64,000 bases of DNA, taken from NCBI RefSeq assembly GCF_002006995.1, contig NZ_MRUL01000002.1:186001-250000 (forward strand), read 5' to 3'. The position numbers and the translations under genes are program-made. Numbering within the stretch: position 1 is the stretch's first letter; each line of letters opens with the position of its first letter. Under the pieces are notes generated by a model that saw only the letters and a list, made by a program, of their open reading frames with translations, was not told the origin of the DNA and did no database searches. The DNA is from Izhakiella australiensis (lineage in GTDB: Bacteria > Pseudomonadota > Gammaproteobacteria > Enterobacterales > Enterobacteriaceae). Shown in pieces: positions 1 to 9,391 of the stretch.

Positions 1-176
1 TAACAACTCGTCTGCAGGGAAGAAATCTGTCAGGTAAAGTTGACAGCACGCCAGGGTACTGTCAGCATACGCCGCCATTTCGAAATATAGCAACAGAATA
101 TAGTAAAATAACAGATTTATATTTCAATAAACCGAGATTTAATAGCGGCATTGATTGAAGGCAGGCTGGCAAGCGC
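1..176. other. intergenic sequence downstream of ycjF
   Basis: AT-rich stretch between the window edge and the stop codon of ycjF. I see no open reading frame of note and no clear terminator. In E. coli the gene after ycjF in the same direction is tyrR, so this stretch may hold the promoter of a minus-strand gene beyond the left edge. That is inference from gene order only. Confidence 0.4.
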
Positions 177-1235
177 TCAGGGCTTTGCTGGCGGTTTTTG
201 TAGCGATTCCTTTAGCTGAGCAATAAGCTCGCGGCGAAAGTCTCCCAGCTTCGGTTTATCTTCCTCCAGCCAGGGCAGTGGACGACAAAGCTCCATGGTT
301 TTGATCCCCAGTCGCGCGGTAAGCAGTCCGGCGCCGATGCCCTGCGCCGCTCTGGCCGACAGGCGTGCCGCCAAATCCTGTGACATCCAATCCAGCCCCA
401 CTTCGCGCACCAGCTCACTGGCGCCGGCGAAAGCGATATTTAACAGCACCAGTCGGAACAAACGGATGCGGCTGAAATAACCAAGCTCGATGCCGTACAG
501 CGCGGCAAGGCGATTAACCAGGCGGATATTGCGCCAGGCGATAAAGGCCATATCAACCAGCGCCAGCGGACTCACGGCAATCATCAGCGCCGACTCTGCC
601 GCTGAACGGCTAATTTCGCGCCGCGCCTGCCTGTCAAGAACCGGCTGCACCAGGCGAGCGTACAGCGCCACAATTTCCCGATCGTTATGGGTTTCATGCA
701 GGGAGGCATGCCAGCGCTGCAAAGCCGGGTGACTTTCGTTCAGTCCGGCCTGGCGCGCAAGCTTTTCACAAAACTCCCGACCGCGCCCCATGCCGTGGCT
801 GTTCAGCAACTCCCGGCCGATATCGCGCTCATGGGCGCGCTGACGCAGTTTAAACAGCCGCCGCCATTCGATAATCAACGAACCCGCCCCGGCAATAACA
901 ATCAGGCTGGTTGCGGCGCCCGCGCCCAGTTCAATCCAGTCGCGGGTCAGCCAGGCGGAATGAACCCAGCTCACGCCCTGGGCTACCGCGCTGGCGGCAA
1001 ACAGCGTCAGCCCGCATCCGACGAGGCGCCGCCAAAGGCTACGCTTCGGACGTAAAGCGGCTTCAACAGCCCGCTCACCGGCATCCTCCTCCATTGCCTC
1101 ACTGCTTTGCGCTACGGCGATAAAATCGCTTTCGGAGCCGGAGTCAAAATGCTTTGACGGCTTCAACACGCTGTCTTTTTCATCCTGCAGGGACTGCGCA
1201 AAATCAATGCGCCCTTTCAGTGGCTGATGACTCAT
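177..1235 (-). CDS. ycjF: YcjF family inner membrane protein (TIGR01620/DUF697)
   Basis: Integral inner-membrane protein of 352 residues, close to the E. coli length of 353. The N-terminal ~65 residues are acidic and soluble. Hydrophobic segments lie at about 71-90, 101-123 and 216-235, with a weaker one near 260-275. The start overlaps the ycjX stop by 4 bases (ATGA), so the two are very likely translationally coupled. In E. coli ycjX-ycjF belong to the PspF/sigma-54 regulon, and the continuous minus-strand run from pspA supports the same here. The biochemical function is not established; a role in envelope stress is inferred from context. Confidence 0.93.
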   Translation of the reverse strand: MSHQPLKGRIDFAQSLQDEKDSVLKPSKHFDSGSESDFIAVAQSSEAMEEDAGERAVEAALRPKRSLWRRLVGCGLTLFAASAVAQGVSWVHSAWLTRDWIELGAGAATSLIVIAGAGSLIIEWRRLFKLRQRAHERDIGRELLNSHGMGRGREFCEKLARQAGLNESHPALQRWHASLHETHNDREIVALYARLVQPVLDRQARREISRSAAESALMIAVSPLALVDMAFIAWRNIRLVNRLAALYGIELGYFSRIRLFRLVLLNIAFAGASELVREVGLDWMSQDLAARLSARAAQGIGAGLLTARLGIKTMELCRPLPWLEEDKPKLGDFRRELIAQLKESLQKPPAKP

Positions 1236-2629
1236 CGCAGCTTATCTCCCAGTAAAAACTCCATGACAGCGTCCATACGTATGTGCGGCAGCGGCTTGTC
1301 AACGTCAAACCGCTGCGGCCTGAACAGCTCAAACTGAAATCCCTGCCGCTGCCAGAAGTCCGGCCCGGGCAGGCGCGCGGGAACTTCGCCGGGGTAGAAC
1401 GTCAGCGGCGCATCGTCACTTAACCGGTGGCCGCGCAGCGCGGGAATTTTTTCGCCCTGCAGTTCAACCAACCCGCTCTGCGTCGCCTGAACGGCGGCCA
1501 GGCCCATGCAGTCCACGCTGATACCTTCAAAGGCTGCATTCTGCCAGGCGTCCTGCACCAGCTGCTGAAGTAATGAAACCAGATTAGCGTGCTGGTCGGC
1601 CGTTACGTGGTCGGCTTTGGTGGCGGCAAACAGCAGCTTGTCTATCACCGGAGAAAACAGTCGGCGAAACAGCGTGCGTTGCCCGTATGAAAAGCTCTGC
1701 ATCAGTTGGGTTAACGCAAAACGCATATCGTTAAAAGCCTGCGGACCGCTGTTTAGCGGCTGCAGGCAGTCAACCAACACAATCTGGCGATCGAAACGCA
1801 GAAAATGATTGCGGTAGAAACCTTTCACCACCTGCTGACAGTAATACTGATAGCGGGCGCGCAGCATACCAATATTGGTGCTGTCATCAGCCTGCATCAG
1901 GCGGGTCTGGGTGGATTCATCAGCCTGCGGCCAGGGGAAGAATTGCAGTGCGGGCGCTCCGGCCATATCGCCAGGCAGAACAAATCGCCCTGGCTGAATA
2001 AAATGCATCCCCTGCTGTTTGCACTGATGCAGATAGGTAGTCCATTGCGCAGCAATATGCGCCAGCTGGCTTTCATCGGCCGGCGCCAGCGGGTCAAGGG
2101 AGGCGCAACTGGTACGCCACGCCTGCGCCAGAGTGGCGCGCTCGCCCTGCAACAGGCCCGTCATTTGTCGCGACCAGCTGAGATAATCCTGCGCCAGCAT
2201 CGGCAAATCCAGCAACCATTCACCGGGATAATCAACAATCTCCAGATAAAGGGTTGAGGTATCAAGAAAATGGCACAGCAGAGACTCACGCGAGCGAAAG
2301 CGCAGGGCCAGACGAACTTCACTCACTCCGCTGGTTGGCGTTGGCCACGCCGGCGGCTCGCCATAGAGCTGCGCTAATCCCTGGTCGTAGCTAAAACGCG
2401 GAATACCAAAATCACGCTGGGGTACACGCTTAACCCCCAGCAGACGCCCTTCACGCGCGGCTGAAAACAGGGGTAAACGGGCGCCCGCATTGAGGCTGAG
2501 AAGCTGATTGACCAACGAAGTAATAAAGGCAGTTTTACCGCTGCGGCTAAGGCCGGTTACCGCCAGCCGCAGGTGGCGGTCAGTGCCACGGTTAATCAGT
2601 GAAATTAGTTCGTCTTGCAGTCGTTTCAT
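1232..2629 (-). CDS. ycjX: YcjX family P-loop NTPase (DUF463)
   Basis: Predicted cytoplasmic nucleotide-binding protein of 465 residues, the full length for this family. A Walker A motif, GLSRSGKT, lies at residues 26-33. The conserved blocks [15 protein letters not shown] and [20 protein letters not shown] are recognisable from the E. coli protein. The beginning [15 protein letters not shown] matches the E. coli start, so the coding region starts inside the last 38 bases of pspD, and YcjF follows with a 4-base overlap. Partner and substrate are unknown; membership of the phage-shock regulon is known for E. coli and inferred here. Confidence 0.95.
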   Translation of the reverse strand: MKRLQDELISLINRGTDRHLRLAVTGLSRSGKTAFITSLVNQLLSLNAGARLPLFSAAREGRLLGVKRVPQRDFGIPRFSYDQGLAQLYGEPPAWPTPTSGVSEVRLALRFRSRESLLCHFLDTSTLYLEIVDYPGEWLLDLPMLAQDYLSWSRQMTGLLQGERATLAQAWRTSCASLDPLAPADESQLAHIAAQWTTYLHQCKQQGMHFIQPGRFVLPGDMAGAPALQFFPWPQADESTQTRLMQADDSTNIGMLRARYQYYCQQVVKGFYRNHFLRFDRQIVLVDCLQPLNSGPQAFNDMRFALTQLMQSFSYGQRTLFRRLFSPVIDKLLFAATKADHVTADQHANLVSLLQQLVQDAWQNAAFEGISVDCMGLAAVQATQSGLVELQGEKIPALRGHRLSDDAPLTFYPGEVPARLPGPDFWQRQGFQFELFRPQRFDVDKPLPHIRMDAVMEFLLGDKLR

Positions 2630-2861
2630 CTTTCTCCCTGATAAACCGTTTGCCCACCCCGGACATGAGGCGGCTCAGTAACGGTTCCAACGTCAAAGCC
2701 AGCAGCAGACGCAGTGGCTTACGGGTTACCGACTTAACCGCCCAGCCGGCAATACCGCCAGGCGCGGCGGCAATGGCATTAATAATGATAAATTTTCCGG
2801 CGCGCTTCAACGTCGGCGACGAACGGCGTATCGCCTGATGGAGTGAATAAACTTTGCTCAT
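2592..2861 (-). CDS. pspD: phage shock protein D
   Basis: Small protein of 89 residues, peripheral or integral to the inner membrane, encoded in the psp operon. I chose the ATG at 2861 because a strong AGGGGAT ribosome-binding site lies just upstream and the protein then begins MSKVYSLHQAIRRS; an upstream in-frame ATG at 2891 has no such site. A hydrophobic Ala/Gly-rich stretch lies around residues 25-45 (NAIAAAPGGIAGWAVK) and another around 50-62. The 3' end overlaps the 5' end of ycjX by 38 bases in another frame. PspD has no firmly known biochemical role. Confidence 0.9.
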   Translation of the reverse strand: MSKVYSLHQAIRRSSPTLKRAGKFIIINAIAAAPGGIAGWAVKSVTRKPLRLLLALTLEPLLSRLMSGVGKRFIREKDETTARRTNFTD

Positions 2862-2903
2862 TATATCCCCTTGTCCGACGCCAGCTTTCACCGGTGCCGT
2901 TAA

Positions 2904-3254
2904 TTATAACTGGCGAAAACGACTGCGGGTGGAAAAGGTTTCGGAGGTAACGTAACGCTCCACGTCGCGCAGGCGTCCCTCTCCCTGACGCAAAATACTG
3001 TCAGCTTCATCCAGCAATTGCTGCCGGTTTAGCGGCATGGCGGCATTGGCGTCCTCCGGTGCAAGCGGGTCCAGCACAAAGCTGAGTATGATATAAAGCA
3101 CAACGGTAAAAGCGAATAAGCCGAAAAACAGCGACAGCACGGTAATCACGCGCAGCAGCGTAACCGGAATATCCAGATAGTGCGCAATACCGGCGCAGAC
3201 GCCTTTAACTTTTCCTTCTTCCGGTATGCGGTAAAGTTTACGACCCTGAAACAT
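2904..3254 (-). CDS. pspC: phage shock protein C, envelope stress sensor
   Basis: Inner-membrane protein of 116 residues that, with PspB, senses membrane damage and recruits PspA away from PspF. The N-terminal PspC domain is clear (YRIPEEGKVKGVCAGIAHYL). One strongly hydrophobic segment at about 35-62 follows, then a charged helical C-terminus rich in Leu and Arg suited to PspB/PspA contacts. The start codon shares one base with the pspB stop region, so expression is coupled to pspB. The length agrees with E. coli PspC (119 residues). Confidence 0.96.
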   Translation of the reverse strand: MFQGRKLYRIPEEGKVKGVCAGIAHYLDIPVTLLRVITVLSLFFGLFAFTVVLYIILSFVLDPLAPEDANAAMPLNRQQLLDEADSILRQGEGRLRDVERYVTSETFSTRSRFRQL

Positions 3255-3478
3255 TATGACTGCCTCCAGTTAGGATGCTCAGCATCCAGAATTTCCTCCA
3301 GCGCCTGAATACGATCGCTCATGCGCTGGGCCTGCTGAGTTAGCTGCTGCAAACGCTGTGCTTCAGAGGCGCTGGGTTCCCCGCTGTTCTGGCGGTTACT
3401 GTAATGCAGCCATAGCCATACTGGCGCTACAAACAGCACAAATATGGTTAGCGGTATGGCTAAAAATAATGCGCTCAT
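3254..3478 (-). CDS. pspB: phage shock protein B
   Basis: Small inner-membrane protein of 74 residues, partner of PspC in positive control of the psp response. It has one N-terminal membrane segment (LFLAIPLTIFVLFVAPVWLWL, about residues 4-24) and then a cytoplasmic heptad-rich helix (about 40-66) ending in HPNWR, as in E. coli PspB. It follows pspA after a 61-base gap and runs directly into pspC. Confidence 0.96.
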   Translation of the reverse strand: MSALFLAIPLTIFVLFVAPVWLWLHYSNRQNSGEPSASEAQRLQQLTQQAQRMSDRIQALEEILDAEHPNWRQS

Positions 3479-3539
3479 TCACTCTCCTTGACCTGATAAA
3501 AGCGACCCGGCAAAGCCAGGCCTCGCGCCGTATAAAATA

Positions 3540-4211
3540 CTATTCTGCATCGCGGCTATTGATGCGCGCTTTCAACGATGCCAGCTGCTGGCTGATTTCA
3601 TCGTCTGCTTTCAGATCGGCGAATTGCTGATCAAGATTTTTGCTTTTGCCGAAGCTGTGGCTTTCTGCTTCCGCTTCCATCTGATCGATGCGGCGTTCAA
3701 ACGATTCAAAACGCGCCATCGCATCATTAAGTTTATTGTTGTCGAGCTGACGACGTACGTCACGCGAAGATGCCGCGGCCTGGTGACGCAGAGTCAGCGC
3801 CTGTTGCCGGGCACGGGTTTCAGTCAGCTTATTTTCCAGCTCGCCAACTTCGGTTTTCATCCGTGCCAGCGTCTCTTCAACCTGCGAGACCTCGTCACGC
3901 AGCGTAGCCGAAAGATCGGTTAGCTTCTGCTTTTCAATCAGCGCTGCCCGCGCCAGATCGTCTTTGTCTTTACGCAAAGCCAGCTCGGCTTTTTCTTGCC
4001 ATTCGCCAATCTGTGCCTCTGCCTGGTCGATACGGCGCAGCAGCTGTTTTTTCTCGGCCAGCGCGCGCGCGGAATTCGAACGAACTTCCACCAGCGTGTC
4101 TTCCATTTCCTGAATCATCAGTCGTACCAGCTTTTGCGGGTCCTCCGCTTTATCCAGCAGCGAGTTGATATTGGCGTTAACTATGTCAGCGAAGCGCGAA
4201 AAAATTCCCAT
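3540..4211 (-). CDS. pspA: phage shock protein A (PspA/IM30, ESCRT-III-like)
   Basis: Peripheral inner-membrane protein of 223 residues that stabilises damaged membranes and, in unstressed cells, binds and inhibits PspF. It begins [20 protein letters not shown], the amphipathic helix 1 of the family, and the rest is an almost continuous charged coiled coil (YAPR-type [12 protein letters not shown] region, many Glu/Lys/Arg/Gln). It is the first gene of the minus-strand pspABCD-ycjXF run and has a good sigma-54 promoter upstream. Length equals E. coli PspA (222) within one residue. Confidence 0.97.
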   Translation of the reverse strand: MGIFSRFADIVNANINSLLDKAEDPQKLVRLMIQEMEDTLVEVRSNSARALAEKKQLLRRIDQAEAQIGEWQEKAELALRKDKDDLARAALIEKQKLTDLSATLRDEVSQVEETLARMKTEVGELENKLTETRARQQALTLRHQAAASSRDVRRQLDNNKLNDAMARFESFERRIDQMEAEAESHSFGKSKNLDQQFADLKADDEISQQLASLKARINSRDAE

Positions 4212-4254
4212 TTGTTCATCCTCATCACGATGGAAGTGTATGTGCAGGTTTTAA

Positions 4255-4270
4255 TACAAATATCGTGCCA
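4255..4270 (-). promoter_or_regulatory. sigma-54 promoter of the psp operon
   Basis: On the minus strand the sequence reads TGGCACG-ATAT-TTGT, matching the sigma-54 -24/-12 consensus TGGCACG-N4-TTGC except for the last base. It lies about 45 bases upstream of the pspA ATG. The AT-rich stretch from 4271 to 4350, between this promoter and pspF, is where IHF and PspF upstream activating sites would be expected from the E. coli arrangement; I did not resolve exact boxes there. Confidence 0.85.
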
Positions 4271-4368
4271 ATTTTTATCATCATGATAATAAACAACTTT
4301 TATAATTTACATCGGCAAGGATAACGTTTAACGTGGTGTAAAAAGCTAACTACCTGGTGATTTTCATC

Positions 4369-5376
4369 ATGTCAGAACATACGGATGCTTTACTCGGCGA
4401 ATCAAACCTGTTTCTGGAAGTGCTGGAGCAGGTTTCAAAAATAGCCAGGCTGGATAAGCCCGTGCTGGTAATCGGCGAACGCGGCACCGGTAAGGAGCTA
4501 ATCGCCCGACGCCTGCATTTCCTTTCTCCCCGCTGGCAGGGCCCCTTCATTTCCCTGAATTGCGCTGCGCTGAATGAAAACCTGCTGGACTCGGAGTTAT
4601 TCGGCCATGAGGCCGGGGCTTTCACCGGCGCGCAGAAGCGCCACCAGGGCCGCTTTGAGCGCGCGGACGGCGGCACGCTGTTTCTTGATGAACTGGCTAC
4701 CGCGCCGATGCTGGTGCAGGAAAAACTGTTGCGGGTTATCGAATACGGTCAGCTTGAAAGGGTTGGCGGCAGCCAGCCCCTGCAGGTCAGCGTAAGGCTG
4801 GTTTGCGCGACAAACGATGACCTGCCTGCGCTGGCGCAGCAGGGTCGATTTCGCGCCGACCTGCTGGACCGACTGGCATTTGATGTCGTACAGCTGCCGC
4901 CGCTGCGCCTGCGTCATTCCGATATTCTGCTGCTGGCCGAGCAGTTTGCCATCCAGATGTGTCGCGAACTTGAATTGCCACTATTTGCGGGTTTCACGCC
5001 GCTGGCGATTGAAACCCTGCTGAGCTATCCCTGGCCGGGAAATATTCGTGAACTTAAAAACGCCGTGGAACGCTCAGTGTATCGCCATAACAGTAGTGAA
5101 GAACCGCTGGATAATATCGTGATCAATCCCTTTGCCGCGCCTGAAGATATTACCGCGGCGCCGACTGCAACGCAGGAAAGCGCGCTGCCTGCTCTGCCCC
5201 TCGATCTGCGGCGCTGGCAAAACGATTGTGAAGCTCAGCTGTTAAGCAAGGCCCTTGAAGCCGCACGCTATAATCAGCGCGCTACCGCCGATCTACTTGG
5301 CCTGACGTATCACCAATTGAGAGCGATGATGAAAAAACATTATATTGAAGTCAACGCTTCAGCGGATAAAGATTAA
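4369..5376 (+). CDS. pspF: psp operon transcriptional activator PspF (sigma-54 enhancer-binding protein)
   Basis: AAA+ activator of sigma-54 RNA polymerase that switches on pspA and is inhibited by PspA binding. It has 335 residues from the ATG at 4369; a GTG four codons upstream (4357) is an alternative, but the ATG start gives MSEHTDALLGE, aligning with the E. coli N-terminus. Walker A GERGTGKE at 36-43, the sigma-54-contacting GAFTGA loop at 83-88, Walker B FLDELA, and a C-terminal Fis-type helix-turn-helix (TADLLGLTYHQLRAMMKK) are all present. As in E. coli, there is no N-terminal receiver or sensory domain. It is divergent from pspA. Confidence 0.96.
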   Translation: MSEHTDALLGESNLFLEVLEQVSKIARLDKPVLVIGERGTGKELIARRLHFLSPRWQGPFISLNCAALNENLLDSELFGHEAGAFTGAQKRHQGRFERADGGTLFLDELATAPMLVQEKLLRVIEYGQLERVGGSQPLQVSVRLVCATNDDLPALAQQGRFRADLLDRLAFDVVQLPPLRLRHSDILLLAEQFAIQMCRELELPLFAGFTPLAIETLLSYPWPGNIRELKNAVERSVYRHNSSEEPLDNIVINPFAAPEDITAAPTATQESALPALPLDLRRWQNDCEAQLLSKALEAARYNQRATADLLGLTYHQLRAMMKKHYIEVNASADKD

Positions 5377-5584
5377 TCCAGCGATACACGGTTGCTGAGA
5401 ATCTGCTGGATACCCTGGGCTGATGAGGCCACAATTAACCACAGAGCTTGCATTGCCCGGGCGCAATATTAAACCGCCAGGTTCGTCCGTCCGTAGCGGG
5501 CTGATTAATAACTGGTCGTAGCTTAATACTCTGGCTTACCGCTAAGACGCTACGGCTTCCCGTCACTTTTATAACCGTTGAATC

Positions 5585-5824
5585 ATGATGAAAAAAATAG
5601 TTATTTTGCTAGCAACGCTAAGCGTCACTGCATGCGCAGCCAAACATCAGGAGCCGCCTAAGCCCATTGGCATGCCCAACCCTGCCTCGGTTTACTGCGA
5701 GCAGATCGGCGGTAAAAGCGTATTGGTTAACACCGATACAGGCGTGACAGGAAATTGTGTCCTGCCATCAGGCAAGGTAGTCGAGGAATGGTCGTTGTAT
5801 CGCCAGGCGCATGAGAACAAATAA
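5585..5824 (+). CDS. DUF333 domain-containing lipoprotein
   Basis: Small predicted lipoprotein of 79 residues. The signal peptide MMKKIVILLATLSVTAC ends in a lipobox (VTAC, Cys17 as lipid anchor), so the mature protein should be membrane-bound in the envelope. The mature part contains the DUF333 signature (NPASVYCEQIGGKS ... GVTGNCVLPSGKVVEEWSLYR) with two Cys that may form a disulfide. This family includes E. coli YoaF and similar small lipoproteins of unknown role. It stands alone between pspF and the RyhB region. The first of two adjacent ATGs was taken; the second is equally possible. Confidence 0.85.
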   Translation: MMKKIVILLATLSVTACAAKHQEPPKPIGMPNPASVYCEQIGGKSVLVNTDTGVTGNCVLPSGKVVEEWSLYRQAHENK

Positions 5825-5978
5825 GTTCTGAATGCGTCGCCGGAAAAACATGATTGAACTACTTCGCATCAGCCTGCGGCAAAAGTTTAGCCGCGCAGCG
5901 GCCTGACCCCTTGTTCCGTCGTCGCGATGACGGCGGAACAAAACATCACCGGTTACCGCCGCGATAAAGAGCGGAGCA

Positions 5979-6368
5979 TTATAATCTTACCGGTAGCTTA
6001 ATGATTGAGTTAATGGCGACGTTGATTGCGCTATTCCCGCCTGCGCTGCGGTAGGTATGGGAACAATTCGCCGCAGAGCCCTCTTGCGGCGAGTTTTGCC
6101 GACATGCGCTGACAAACCGGGTTTTAATCTCGTTGACCTCCGGCAACAGCGACCAGGCAACGTAATGCACGCCCGGCTCAAGCCGCTGGCCTGCACTCGA
6201 AAAAATAGTTGCCCGCAGCCCGTCATCAGGCAGTTGAACCTCGCGAACGCGGCCCTCATACCATTTTTGTCCATGAGTCAGAATTAAAGCCGGCATGCCC
6301 GCCATATCCAGCGTTGGCCGCTCGCTGGCGGGAAGAAAAATTAACGTACAGGAGATCGTATCCACCAT
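5979..6368 (-). CDS. hypothetical protein, no recognised family
   Basis: Open frame of 129 residues that I do not recognise. A GAGGT ribosome-binding site (plus-strand 6374-6378) sits 6 bases from the ATG, which argues that it is translated. The N-terminal two thirds look like a beta-rich soluble domain (CTLIFLPASERPTLDM, ALILTHGQKWYEGRVREV, GVHYVAWSLLPEV), with no signal peptide or membrane segment. The C-terminus after about residue 90 is low in structure and contains Cys and Ser/Asn. It lies 124 bases downstream of the RyhB terminator on the same strand. Two overlapping frames of similar length exist, so it is only moderately certain. Confidence 0.5.
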   Translation of the reverse strand: MVDTISCTLIFLPASERPTLDMAGMPALILTHGQKWYEGRVREVQLPDDGLRATIFSSAGQRLEPGVHYVAWSLLPEVNEIKTRFVSACRQNSPQEGSAANCSHTYRSAGGNSAINVAINSIIKLPVRL

Positions 6369-6492
6369 GATTTTACCTCGGTCTTTGCCAGCCCCTCTCG
6401 CTCAGGGCTGTGGGTAGCGATTTCCCAACAGTCTGGACGCGTTTTTGCGTACGCGTATGATTTCCCGCCGGGGCTATCCGGGTAAAGCGGAT

Positions 6493-6584
6493 AAAAAAAA
6501 GCCCACTCAAGGTGGGCTGAAAAAATACTGGAAGCAATGTGAGCAATGTCGTGCTCTTCTTCGGTAGAGCCACCGTTGAAGCGC
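6493..6584 (-). ncRNA. ryhB: RyhB small regulatory RNA
   Basis: About 92 nt RNA on the minus strand. Its centre (plus-strand roughly 6525-6556) is identical over about 32 bases to the conserved core of E. coli RyhB as I recall it, containing GCACGACATTGCTCACATTG followed by CTTCCAGTATT. This is the Hfq-dependent target-pairing region. It ends in a Rho-independent terminator: stem AGCCCAC/GTGGGCT with a CTTGA loop, then eight U. The predicted 5' end begins GCG, as in E. coli. RyhB represses mRNAs of iron-using proteins (for example sodB, sdh and Fe-S enzymes) when iron is scarce. acnA in this window, an Fe-S enzyme, belongs to a class of known RyhB targets. Confidence 0.93.
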
Positions 6585-6586
6585 GA

Positions 6587-6620
6587 AGTAATAGTAATCA
6601 TTCTCGTTATCACTTGTAAA
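6587..6620 (-). promoter_or_regulatory. ryhB promoter with overlapping Fur box
   Basis: On the minus strand a -35 TTTACA (6615-6620) and a -10 TACTAT (6591-6596) are separated by 18 bases, giving a start at about 6584. A 19-base Fur-box candidate, GAGAATGATTACTATTACT (6587-6605), overlaps the -10 and matches the GATAATGATAATCATTATC consensus at 13 of 19 positions by hand count. Fur repression under iron-replete conditions is the known control of RyhB. Confidence 0.8.
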
Positions 6621-6803
6621 GCGCTTTATTGAGAATTTTTCTCATTTCCACACCCTTGTTGCGAGTATTGTTAATCTGTTTGACGCATTTTTAGTTTTGC
6701 CAGGTTAAAAATTACCGCTTTTACTATTTACCCTGCACCAAATTTGGGGCGCAGGCTCAGAGTACGGTACACTGAACAAATTGCCTGAATTTACTGAAAT
6801 CCT

Positions 6804-8429
6804 ATGCGCACATTTCTTCTGACGCTGCTATCCCTGCCGCTGCTGTTCGCCAGTCCGGTACGGGCAGCAGAAAGTCACGATATCCGCCAGACCGGCTTTG
6901 TTTACTGCGTTAATGGCGTAGTTAATACCTTTAACCCTCAGTTAGCGTCAGGAGGTGTGGTGGTCGATACGGTCGCCGCACAGATCTATGACCGCCTGCT
7001 GGGGGTTGATCCTTATACTTACCGTCTGATGCCGGAGCTGGCCCAAAGCTGGGAAGTGAGCGATAACGGCGCCAGCTATATTTTTCATTTGCGCCGCGGC
7101 GTCTCTTTTCAAAGCACCCCCTGGTTTACCCCAACGCGTCAAATGGACGCCGATGATGTGGTATTCAGCTTTGAACGCATTTTCAATCGCCAATCCCCCT
7201 GGCATAACGTCAGCGGCGGACGCTACCCCTATTTTGACAGCCTGCAGTATGCCGATGCGGTGAAAAGCATTCGCAAGCTGGACCGTTACACCGTTGAAAT
7301 TCGCCTTGAAAAGCCTGATGCCTCTTTTCTCTGGCATATGGCAACCCATTACGCACCGATTCTTTCCGCCGAATATGCCGCGAAGCTGACCCTTGCGGAC
7401 CGTCAGGAACAGCTGGATCGTAAACCGGTCGGTACCGGCCCGTTTCAGCTGCAGCAGTATCAGGCTGGGCAGTTTATTCGCCTCGAGCGCAACCCGTCTT
7501 ACTGGAAAGGGAAACCGCGCATGTCGCAAGTGGTTATCGACCTTGGCGCGGGCGGAACCGGGCGGCTCTCTAAATTGTTAACCGGTGAATGCGACGTGCT
7601 GGCGTATCCGGCTGCCAGCCAGCTATCGATTCTGCGTGACGATCCGCGCCTGCGGCTGACACTGCGCCCCGGGATGAATATTGCCTATCTGGCGTTTAAT
7701 ACCAACAAAGCGCCGCTCGATCGTCCGGAAGTACGCCAGGCGCTGGCGCTGGCTATCAATAATCAACGCCTGATCGCCTCGGTTTATTACGGCACCGCAG
7801 AAACTGCCGCCTCGATTCTACCCCGCGCTTCCTGGGCGTTTGACAGCAAAGCGCAGGTTACCGCCTACGATCCGGACAAAGCGAGAAAGGATTTACAGGC
7901 GCTGGGCATCAAAAATTTGCATCTGTCGCTTTGGGTGCCATCATCTTCTCAGTCCTGGAACCCCAGCCCGCTGAAAACCGCCGAGCTGATTCAGTCTGAC
8001 CTGGCGCAGGTCGGCGTGCAGGTGACTATCCACCCGCTGGAGGGCCGTTTTCAGGAGGCCCGTCTGATGGAGATGAATCACGATCTCACCCTCAGCGGCT
8101 GGGCGACGGACAGTAACGATCCGGACAGCTTCTTCCGCCCGTTATTGAGCTGCGATGCGATAGGTTCGCAAACCAACCTGGCGCACTGGTGCGACCCCAG
8201 CTTTGACGCGCTGTTGCAAAAGGCGGTGCGTTCTCAGCAGTTGGCAACGCGCATAGAGGCTTACGATCAGGCGCAAAAAATTCTTTCAAGCCAGCTGCCG
8301 GTACTGCCGCTGGCTTCCTCGCTGCGTCTGCAGGCGTACAGATATGATATCCAGGGGCTGGTGTTAAGTCCTTTTGGCAATGCCTCATTTGCCGGAGTTC
8401 ATCGCGATTCAGACGAGAAAAAACCATGA
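6804..8429 (+). CDS. sapA: ABC transporter periplasmic substrate-binding protein SapA
   Basis: Periplasmic solute-binding protein of 541 residues in the dipeptide/oligopeptide family (SBP_bac_5). The signal peptide [21 protein letters not shown] is followed by a cleavage site near Ala21/Ala22. Family blocks such as [26 protein letters not shown] and [10 protein letters not shown] are clear. The stop overlaps the sapB start by 4 bases. Sap proteins are linked to antimicrobial-peptide resistance in Salmonella and Haemophilus, while SapBCDF was reported as a putrescine exporter in E. coli, so the ligand of SapA here is open. Confidence 0.95.
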   Translation: MRTFLLTLLSLPLLFASPVRAAESHDIRQTGFVYCVNGVVNTFNPQLASGGVVVDTVAAQIYDRLLGVDPYTYRLMPELAQSWEVSDNGASYIFHLRRGVSFQSTPWFTPTRQMDADDVVFSFERIFNRQSPWHNVSGGRYPYFDSLQYADAVKSIRKLDRYTVEIRLEKPDASFLWHMATHYAPILSAEYAAKLTLADRQEQLDRKPVGTGPFQLQQYQAGQFIRLERNPSYWKGKPRMSQVVIDLGAGGTGRLSKLLTGECDVLAYPAASQLSILRDDPRLRLTLRPGMNIAYLAFNTNKAPLDRPEVRQALALAINNQRLIASVYYGTAETAASILPRASWAFDSKAQVTAYDPDKARKDLQALGIKNLHLSLWVPSSSQSWNPSPLKTAELIQSDLAQVGVQVTIHPLEGRFQEARLMEMNHDLTLSGWATDSNDPDSFFRPLLSCDAIGSQTNLAHWCDPSFDALLQKAVRSQQLATRIEAYDQAQKILSSQLPVLPLASSLRLQAYRYDIQGLVLSPFGNASFAGVHRDSDEKKP

Positions 8430-9391
8430 TAATTTATACTCTCAGACGGCTGCTGCTCTGGCTTATTACCCTGTTTTTTCTCTCGCTGGTCGGCTTCAGC
8501 CTGAGCTATTTTACCCCGCATGCGCCGCTGCAAGGCGCCTCGCTGTTTGACGCCTGGCGCTTCTGGTTTGAAGGCATAATGCACTTTGATTTCGGCGTAT
8601 CCAGCATTAACGGCATCTCGATTAACCTGCAGCTGCGCGAAGTATTTCCCGCCACGCTGGAGCTATGTATTCTGGCGTTTACTCTGGCGCTGCTAACCGG
8701 TATCCCGCTCGGCATCTGCGCGGGCGTTTTGCGTAACCGGTGGCAGGATAAGCTGATTAGCGCCCTGGCACTGCTGGGCTTCTCGCTGCCGGTATTCTGG
8801 CTGGCACTGTTGCTGACCTTGTTTTTCTCGCTGACTCTCGGCTGGCTGCCCGTTTCCGGCCGCTTCGATCTGCTCTATCCGGTGGAAAATATCACCGGGT
8901 TTGGATTGATAGACGCCTTTCTTAATCCGCCGCAGTGGCGCCATGAAATCATCATCAGCGCCCTTCGCCACCTGGTGTTGCCGGTTATCACGCTATCCGT
9001 TGCGCCCACTACCGAAGTCACGCGCCTGATGCGCATTTCAACCCGTGAAGTCATGGAGCAGAATTACATTAAGGCGGCGGCTATTCGCGGCCTGTCGCGT
9101 TTTACCGTTATCCGGCGTCATGTATTGCATAATGCGCTGCCGCCGATTATTCCGCGCCTTGGACTGCAATTTTCCACCATGCTGACGCTAGCGATGATCA
9201 CAGAAGTGGTGTTTAGCTGGCCGGGAATGGGACGCTGGCTGATCGACGCGATTCGCCAGCAGGATTATGCTGCCATTTCTGCCGGCGTGATGGTGGTGGG
9301 CGGCCTGGTGATCAGCGTCAACGTACTGGCTGATATTCTTGGAGCGATGATGAATCCGCTGAAGCACAAGGAGTGGTATGCCCTCCGATAA
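8426..9391 (+). CDS. sapB: ABC transporter permease SapB
   Basis: Inner-membrane permease of 321 residues, DppB/OppB type. It has an N-terminal membrane helix, a periplasmic loop, and a five-helix core with the EAA-like cytoplasmic loop ([22 protein letters not shown]) that docks on the ATPases. Start and stop overlap sapA (4 bases) and sapC (14 bases), so the genes are coupled in one operon. Confidence 0.95.
   Translation: MIIYTLRRLLLWLITLFFLSLVGFSLSYFTPHAPLQGASLFDAWRFWFEGIMHFDFGVSSINGISINLQLREVFPATLELCILAFTLALLTGIPLGICAGVLRNRWQDKLISALALLGFSLPVFWLALLLTLFFSLTLGWLPVSGRFDLLYPVENITGFGLIDAFLNPPQWRHEIIISALRHLVLPVITLSVAPTTEVTRLMRISTREVMEQNYIKAAAIRGLSRFTVIRRHVLHNALPPIIPRLGLQFSTMLTLAMITEVVFSWPGMGRWLIDAIRQQDYAAISAGVMVVGGLVISVNVLADILGAMMNPLKHKEWYALR

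Noticed and set aside
5913-5939. GTTCCGTCGTC/GACGGCGGAAC hairpin as terminator of the DUF333 gene
   Set aside because: The stem is good but there is no U run after it on either strand and it lies about 90 bases from the stop codon, so I do not call it a terminator.
6341-6613. Minus-strand open frame of 90 residues across 6341-6613
   Set aside because: It runs through the RyhB core, its terminator stem and the U tract, has no ribosome-binding site of note and lies over the ryhB promoter. The RNA gene explains the sequence.
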